From Archegozetes longisetosus (Eukaryota; Arthropoda; Arachnida; Sarcoptiformes; Trhypochthoniidae), in the NCBI GenBank assembly GCA_018873245.2, contig JAEMBT020000004.1, forward strand, positions 2,218,573-2,282,572: DNA of 64,000 nt, read 5' to 3'. Below the pieces are notes generated by a model. It made no database searches, was not told the DNA's origin, and was given only the letters and a program-made list of their open reading frames with translations. Positions 57,656-64,000 of the stretch are shown here, piece by piece; position 1 is the first letter of the stretch; each line of letters starts with the position of its first letter. The position numbers and the translations under genes are program-made.

Positions 57656-58917
57656 CGCTCTTTAACTCTATCCCGAAAAAACTATTTGTGCGAAACCAGT
57701 AAACAAAATTGAAACAAAACTTTTAAATGAATAAATTAAATATTTTTAGAGACTCACTCTTAAGTGAACAAACAATTCATTTATTAATTTTGCTAATGAG
57801 AGCTCATAATTTGATCCAAACTAAAAATGAACCCATTTATTAATAATATTGTTTAGTTTGTCAAATATTTTTGTCTTTAAATCACTTGAAAATCAATAAG
57901 AAAAGTGAATAAATGTATAAAAATATGTTTTTGAACTATTCAATAATTGAACTAATAGTTAATTAAATAATCATTTGATACGAATGAATAAAATGATTGA
58001 CACAGTTATTAATTGTATGATTATTCATTAAATCACTTAAAACACTCGGTATTTGTTGATATCGTTACTCATAGAAACAGTAAATAAATAATTAATAATA
58101 GTATTGTTTATAGTAATGGTCTGATAGATGGCGACCAAACATTTATACTCTTGTCCATAGGGTAAAGAATTGAGTATTGACTCGAAGGGCAAAATGGGAA
58201 CGGAACTTCGAGCCTCTGCAGCCCTCTAATGTCGGATTGTACATTTAGAACAAGTATGCGCAAAATACAAATTATATAACTAGCAAAAAAAGAGAAAAAA
58301 AGTAAAAACCCAAATACAAAAAGTTAGGACAAACTGGGTTCGAATAGAATCTCACCTTGACCTACAAACTGTTTTCGGTACTGCTTAACTTTTTCAAGTT
58401 GTATGAATCGTTGCAGTGGCGTGTTTAAAATACCTAAAAATTGAATTCAAATAACAAGCATATGTTTATAATTAACTTTAGTATACACTCGAATAAATAT
58501 GAACTCTTAAGAGTGACTAACTAAAACATTTATTTTTAATTAAATCATATTGAATTATTAATTGCAAATAAAAAATGATCGACTAATTAATTGCAAATCA
58601 ACTCTTCGATAAGTATATTAAAGCGAAAAATGAATTCTAATAATTTAAATTTTATAATTACTTATTAAACTTTCAAATATGTTACACGATATTAATTATA
58701 TGAAACTTCCTGTAATTTATGTCTGCCCTTTAGAAATTTCTAAATTTTTAAGATTAAAATAAAATCGAATGAAATTATAACATTGTAATGAATTGATGTT
58801 TTGAGAAAGACTCTCTCTATGGCACAATGCAATGATCAATAACAGATTTTTCTTTAATTAAATTCATTTAATGCCATTTATAATGCAAGTTCTTCGAAGG
58901 GATGGGAATGTCATCCG
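57656..58917. other. Intergenic upstream of the zinc-finger gene
   Basis: AT-rich, with no gene. A less AT-rich stretch at 58110-58420 holds no open frame. It should contain the zinc-finger promoter on the minus strand. Confidence 0.35.
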
Positions 58918-59370
58918 ATAAAGTAGACACTTGATATTTTGAAACCGCTTATTTTGAAATACCATTTATTCTGAATCTCCAAAAATGTTCCGTCATTTCT
59001 CCATAAGTAATAATGTTAATGATACCGCTTATTTTGAAACCGTTTACTTTGAAATACTCAGTATTTTGAACGAATTTAGCATCAGTCTATATTATTATGT
59101 ACCTCTTTATTTTGAAATATTTGTCAAATAGTTTTGATATATAATAACACCAGCTTTTCACGTTAAATCATTATTATTAGTACTGCTGGACAGTTCGGGT
59201 TCCAGAGATTCGTGGACGAACCTCAAACATAAACCCTAACCTAAATAAAATCTTAGTGTTAATCATTCAAATATTGCATTTTGAACATCTTTCAATATAC
59301 CAGCTATTTTGAAAACTCGCAAAACAAAATTTTTTGGCAGAAGCGGGTTCAAAATAACGAGGTTCTACTG
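58918..59370. mobile_element. Tc1/mariner-type MITE (copy 2)
   Basis: The right end, read inward, is CAGTAGAACCTCGTTATTTT and is followed outside by TA. The left end (AGTAGACACTTGATATTTTG) is a diverged inverted match. It is an inverted relative of 40850-41210. The phrase ATTTTGAAATAC recurs several times inside both. No transposase was found. Confidence 0.72.
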
Positions 59371-59458
59371 TACTAAGTTGACGTTTGATTGAAAACGATC
59401 TTTATAGTGCTACCTAAACGCTGATAATGGTACTTTTAAATATGAACTTTAACGTATT

Positions 59459-59462
<4 letters not shown>

Positions 59463-59520
<58 letters not shown>
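59463..59520 (+). repeat. (TC)n microsatellite
   Basis: An uninterrupted run of about 29 TC units. It is probably length-polymorphic. Confidence 0.97.
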
Positions 59521-59526
<6 letters not shown>

Positions 59527-59584
59527 ATAAACGGTTTCATATGTTACTATATTGAATATAAAACAGATTTTCTATATAATTTCT

Positions 59585-59930
59585 TGGCAAATATGCAATT
59601 TGAAGTTGAGATCATGATTCTGTCCCTTCAAATAAAAGCTATTATTTTTTGAAAAATCACGTCCCTCGAGTATTTAGGTCTGTAGCACTTAGACAAACAA
59701 TATCTGAGTAAAACAAGAATACACGTATCTAGTCATTTTTTATCTAGTTTAGTTTCCATTCATCAGAATTTAAAATTTCTCGTCCAATTCTTCTGACGAA
59801 ATTTACTTGAATAGTTCATCTACCTCACAAGGGATTTGAACTCTCACTTACCAGAATGTCGGCCGCGACATTTAGTTTATTTTTAAAAATTTCATAAAAT
59901 CCATCAATACTTACTACTAAAACTTTTATA
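59585..59930 (+). repeat. Repeat shared with 43523-43800
   Basis: Colinear blocks with 43523-43800 (see that entry): TTTTGAAAAATCAC, CTTAGACAAACAATATCTGAGT, TTAGTTTCCATTCATCAGAATT and CCATCAATACTTA. Confidence 0.6.
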
Positions 59931-60094
59931 TATGAATAATACTGAAAATTGAGCGTCAATAAATACGTTAAAATTTAAATGATTTCAGATATTAATTCTT
60001 GAGTTGAAATTTCTTAACCTTAAGCTATTCATAGAATAACTGTTTATTCGAAATCAAATCAAAATTCTAAAGGAATAATTTTAGTTTACTATAT

Positions 60095-60829
60095 CTACAG
60101 GCATTTGTACGCAAACAAATGGTTTTCCTTATCATCTTCCAGTATAAGTTTCAATTTAACAAAAACTGGAGCAAATTCTGGGTTAACCGTTAAAGTCATG
60201 TGAAGTTTATTCTCTTGATCTTTTATAATCGGACATTTGAGGCCATAATCACAAGCATTATCTGGAGTTCTATGCCATGGGATCCAAAATCCATATACAT
60301 CTACTATAATCCTAGAATTAAGTTTAGCTCTTTCTACCTCTAAAATAAATGAAAAAATTTTTTGAGCATGTTTCTATTTTAAATAATCAAAGTTATATAA
60401 AGTTGACTATACTTGGAGTGAAATCAACATCAAACGTCACATTATGTCCAATTTTGAATGTGCAATTCTGTGATACTGGACTTATCTGATCACATCCTGT
60501 CACTCGAATAGAATTGAGGGTTCCTTTTAGTTGAGCTACACCTGAAAAAAGTTTAAAATTAGGTATGAATTTTACATATTTCTAAAACAAAAGTAAAATT
60601 TGTTGGAATAAGAGGTGAGCAATAGAATATTTCGAAATGACTTTGTGCTAAATAGTAATTTCGAGAAAATTTTGATCAAACCTTAAATTATTGTTTTGTT
60701 TGAATAATAAATTTATGAAATACTAAAACTATTTAAATACTCACGGCACTGTTCGAATTCAGTTTTAGCCGAAGAGTTTTCTATCAATGTGATTGTTAAA
60801 AGTAAGACAAAAAATAACTTTCTATTCAT
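60095..60829 (-). CDS. Secreted ML-domain (MD-2/NPC2-like) lipid-binding protein, three exons
   Basis: Exons on the minus strand are 60829-60745, 60541-60413 and 60339-60095, with donors C|GTGAGT and A|GTATAG and acceptors TTTTTCAG and TATTTTAG. They give 152 residues. A signal peptide (MNRKLFFVLLLTITLIENSSA) is followed by the ML pattern: C near the start (EQC), VTGCD, QNCTFKIGHNVTFDVDFTP, then VDVYGFWIPWH, DNACDYGLKCPI, a stretch like LTVNPEFAPVFVKLKLILED and the last Cys in YKCL. The six Cys sit where NPC2-type proteins form three disulfides. Arthropod NPC2-like proteins bind sterols, fatty acids or chemical cues in body fluids; the ligand here is unknown. The stop follows the last Cys closely, so the C-terminal strand is short. 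AATAAA lies at 60043-60048 on the minus strand. Confidence 0.87.
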
Positions 60830-61598
60830 ATCGAAGATGAGACTCAGTTATAACTTCTGTTATACTTCCAAAATGAGTCTTTGGATTAGAATATAAAAAC
60901 TCATTTCTAACATTCTGAAAATTGCAGATAATTTTCTCGTATACAGAGAAGAAAAATCTGTTAGCCATATGTTTGTATATAAAATTGAGGATAATATTCT
61001 GAAAATACTTAACATTTAAACTTATTTTATGTGTTTCAAACATGTTTTGAGGACTTTGGCAAAATTTTTAACAAATCATTTCAATATTTTTTGATATTTC
61101 AGTGTTCTCGTTATTGGAAGTATGACGTAGATTTACATCACATTCATTTAATATATGATTTATTTACTTATACATTCTATTTATTATATTTCGAAAATAT
61201 CTGATAGTCTTCATTTTTTATCTAACAAAGTGTGAAAGACTATTCTATTCATAATACATCTTCAATCGAACTATTGCCAAAATATATTTACATAATTATG
61301 AATTATTCAAATATATTTGAATCTAGGAATTCGTAACTAATATCTGCGAAACGTATTTGCTAGCATTAATAGTTTCATAACTTTAGCTTTCTCTAAATCA
61401 ATAATTGCTTCATTATTCGAACATAAAAAAATTAATATAGAAATCGATGACATTGTTTCGTAAAATTAACGGTTAATTACCTCAAATAAATTGCAGTTCA
61501 CTAAACAAAAGAAATAACTCATAACAAAGATTGGCATTTATAGTTTTCTAACTTTTGAGTGTATGATTCTAACCAAAAAGTTTGTACCTAAATTAATT
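60830..61598. other. Intergenic, no feature recognised
   Basis: AT-rich spacer between the ML gene (minus) and a chemoreceptor relic (plus). It includes the ML promoter, which cannot be pinpointed. Confidence 0.35.
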
Positions 61599-62708
61599 AT
61601 GAGTTCATACGATTACAAATCTGATGAGAAATCATTAACTGGTTTTAAATATTTGGTTAACTTTTATAAAGTTTGCAGTGTTTTTATTTCGGTGCCTCTA
61701 TTATTGAGAAAAACGAGACTTTTTTCATCAAAATAGTATTCGTTTTATGGAATTTGTTATTCATTACATATCATTTTTATTTCATGAGTGAAACTTTATT
61801 CATAGCTATTATTCATCACGATGAAAACAGGGATCCATCAAAATCTCTAATCATTCATATTGTTGATAAAATCGGACACTTTGGGTATTACACAAAAATA
61901 TTTGCTACAAATCTACTATATCTGATCAGAGGAAAGATTTTTAATCTGATTAAAACTCAATCAGAATCTAGAGCAATAGATGAAAAAATTGAAATAAAAA
62001 TTGAACCGCTGATGCAGCATTAACACAATTCATATTGTGTTTATCAACAGAAATAAGTTCTATTATTAACTAGCTTTTATTTTATCAACAATGGCCGAAA
62101 TATGAATAACTTAATGATATTTTTTCTCTATTTCACTACTGTTATACACGAATCATCTATTATTACATTAATTGCATATCAAAGTAGAATAATTAGTTCA
62201 CAAATTGACACAATTTCAAATAATTTTTCTGCAATATACTTACCAGAATGTTATAAACGCATTTGTAAAATAAAATGCTTTGTTGATAAATTTGATTCAT
62301 TAGTTTTCCCGACAATTTTTACACTATTAATAATTATTTCTATTGGTTGTATCTCATTTCTGTCTCTGATTTCCGCCAATTCTAGAGAGCTTTTATAGCA
62401 AGCTGCTTCTCACTCATAGAAATATACTAATCATATTAGCTTTATGTTATTCTTGTGATATTATTCCTAAAAAGATAAGAATATTCTGCAATGAAGTCGA
62501 AAATTTAATGTCGGTATATGTATCTAATAATACTTTAATCAGTGACTTGAATCGAGACTCATTGATACTATTGAAATCGAATGCTATTAAGAATGAAGTT
62601 TACTTGACAGCAATGACTTTTGTCAAGATAAGCAAGAGTACGATACTATCTGTTTTTGCTTTAATACTATCTTATTCTGTGATTTTAATTCAAACTAGTA
62701 GTCAATAA
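61599..62708 (+). pseudogene. Gustatory-type chemoreceptor pseudogene, apparently intronless
   Basis: Starting MSSYDYKSDEKSLTGFKYLV, the homologous reading moves through three frames. It shifts near 61690 into FIKIVFVLWNLLFITYHFYF, YTKIFATNLLYLIRGKIFN and on to a stop at 62023. It resumes at 62102 (MIFFLYFTTVIHESSIITLI, FPTIFTLLIIISIGCISFLS), then shifts near 62395 into LIILALCYSC and ends YLTAMTFVKISKSTILSVFA, LILSYSVILIQTSSQ. The end matches the gustatory receptor C-terminal pattern (TYxVxLxQ-like). Its sequence is unlike the family at 11827. Three frame breaks argue for a dead gene. No introns are evident. Confidence 0.72.
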
Positions 62709-63842
62709 TTAATTCATATTAGATTGTTATAAAAAACACTGTAGAACCAATTTTCAAATAAAACTATTGAAAAGATATAAAATAAATGCAATTTTAGATA
62801 CAAGCAATAAAGTATAAAAATTATAATTCGAATAACCACTTGGATGAGTGTTTGAAATGTCTGCCGAATCTAGAATTATGATATTATTTTTAAGGAACAA
62901 TACTTCTGTCTGTTAAAATTAATCTCAATAAAATATTATACCATACTCTAACTACTTATAGTTGATTGCAAGGAATTTCTATGCATTTATTATGTATGTG
63001 GTTAGAGACAGAATTTTTAAGCTAACATCTGATATCAAGGAATTTACTCATTAAAAGTTACTGTAAAAATTCAGACCATTGTATCACACTTTTATTGTGA
63101 TTATAATCAATAGGCCAAAGTATTGTTCCTAGAAAATTATATCTTGATTGTGTATTTTTTGGATTTAGCAAACACATTATCCACCATTAATGTAAGTATT
63201 CTTAAAACGAAATTCAAACAAATAAACATCTCCGAGCATTTTATAAATGGAATGATCTAAAGGAAGTTTTCTCTTTAATTTTTTGTTCATAGTAAAATAT
63301 AGAGTAGAATAGCTATAAACTTTGTAGTGATTTCATTGAGATATTGTACAAATCTGTCAGAATTCTGAAAAAATATAAAAGCTACTATAATATGGAAAAG
63401 AATCAATAGATTTTTTGCATGTAAACTCATTCTAATAGATGAAAACACTCATCGAAGTTTCTAGGGCTAATATTTTGCGAATAACCAACTACTTATGGTT
63501 TCTTTTTCAGAATAATACGTGAATACCTCTACTATAATGAGAGCGTTCTTTGCATTAAATAATAATCACAAAATACTTACGCAATAAGGAATATTTTTTC
63601 CCTTTAAGTTTTAGTCTAAATGAATTGTTTCTTATTCAGGTATTTATGAAACACTTTCCAATACCAGACCTTATAGCATATTCTTCACTTTAGTCTATTA
63701 TTATATTATTTGACATGAATATAAAAATCTATTGACTTTTAACAGCCTTTAGTTATATTCCAAATTTATTTTCAACTTTATGTTCTATTTGCTAAGATCT
63801 TTTGAATGTTATTCTTTCAATAAATTCGTGCCTGAATTGATA
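62709..63842. other. Spacer between tandem chemoreceptor relics
   Basis: AT-rich. No gene was seen. The last 60 bases before 63843 are similar to the 5' flank of the 61599 relic (TTGTACCTAAATTAATTATG against TCGTGCCTGAATTGATAATG). Confidence 0.4.
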
Positions 63843-64000
63843 ATGAGATCATTAATTTTCAAATCTAATGAGCTGACCGGATCAGATATCAACTGGTTTC
63901 AGATATTCGATTAACTTTCACAAAATTCGTATCGTCTCTTATTCAGTGCAACTATTAATGAAAAGAGAAAATATCATTGGTTTACTTTTGATGATTTGGA
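63843..64000 (+). pseudogene. Second chemoreceptor relic, 5' end, cut by window edge
   Basis: Starts MRSLIFKSNELTGSDINWFQ and meets a TAA at about 63912, where the related copy continues (GFKYLVNFYKV). The nucleotide similarity to 61599-61740 continues past the stop with small indels (CTATTATTGAGAAAAACGAG against CTATTAATGAAAAGAGAAAA). It is a tandem duplicate about 2.2 kb downstream of the first and probably also non-functional. Confidence 0.6.

Noticed and set aside
1..64000. tRNA, rRNA and snRNA genes
   Set aside because: No A/B-box cloverleaf, rRNA core or snRNA landmark was recognised by eye. A covariance-model scan would be needed to exclude them fully.

Overview
This is AT-rich eukaryotic DNA from an invertebrate, most likely an arthropod. 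Genes are split by short GT-AG introns, one patch carries TTAGG-type (arthropod telomere-like) repeats, and the protein families are typical of arthropods: gustatory-type 7TM chemoreceptors, an ML/NPC2-like secreted protein, ABCA, tetraspanin and an NRDP1/RNF41-like RING protein. The mix recalls mites, but that is an inference; no marker in the window fixes the species.

Seven genes look intact or nearly so: the 5' part of a chemoreceptor at the left edge (minus), a secreted FAD-dependent oxidoreductase of bacterial type (7063-9212), a single-exon rhodopsin-like GPCR (32023-32991), a three-exon tetraspanin (35174-36644, minus), a small secreted helical protein (44271-44795, minus), an ABCA full transporter (48719-53992) and a nine-finger C2H2 protein (56075-57631, minus). 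An eighth is a three-exon ML-domain protein (60095-60829, minus).

Layout. 1-14 kb: two inverted copies of one chemoreceptor locus (1-955 and 11095-12326) enclose the FAD oxidoreductase and a row of four foldback elements. The left copy is open, the right one is frameshifted. 13-31 kb: chemoreceptor relics broken up by foldback elements, hairpin MITEs, a hAT-like element with an exact 8-bp target duplication, and a piggyBac-type MITE nested in another hAT-like element; no intact gene was seen. 32-37 kb: GPCR and tetraspanin. 39-45 kb: a decayed gene whose domains read RING, TRAF-type zinc finger, coiled coil and a dynein-light-chain-like end, then a tandem duplication that left one intact and one broken copy of a small secreted protein gene. 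48-61 kb: ABCA, zinc-finger and ML genes separated by MITEs. 61.6 kb to the end: two tandem chemoreceptor relics.

There is no operon-like organisation. The repeated themes are birth and death of chemoreceptors, a very high density of non-autonomous inverted-repeat DNA transposons, and local duplication. The most notable items are the RING-to-LC8-like fusion relic, the ABCA protein whose second ATPase site has lost its key residues, the bacterial-type FAD oxidoreductase with an intron, and the foldback element that carries a transposon protein tail in its loop.
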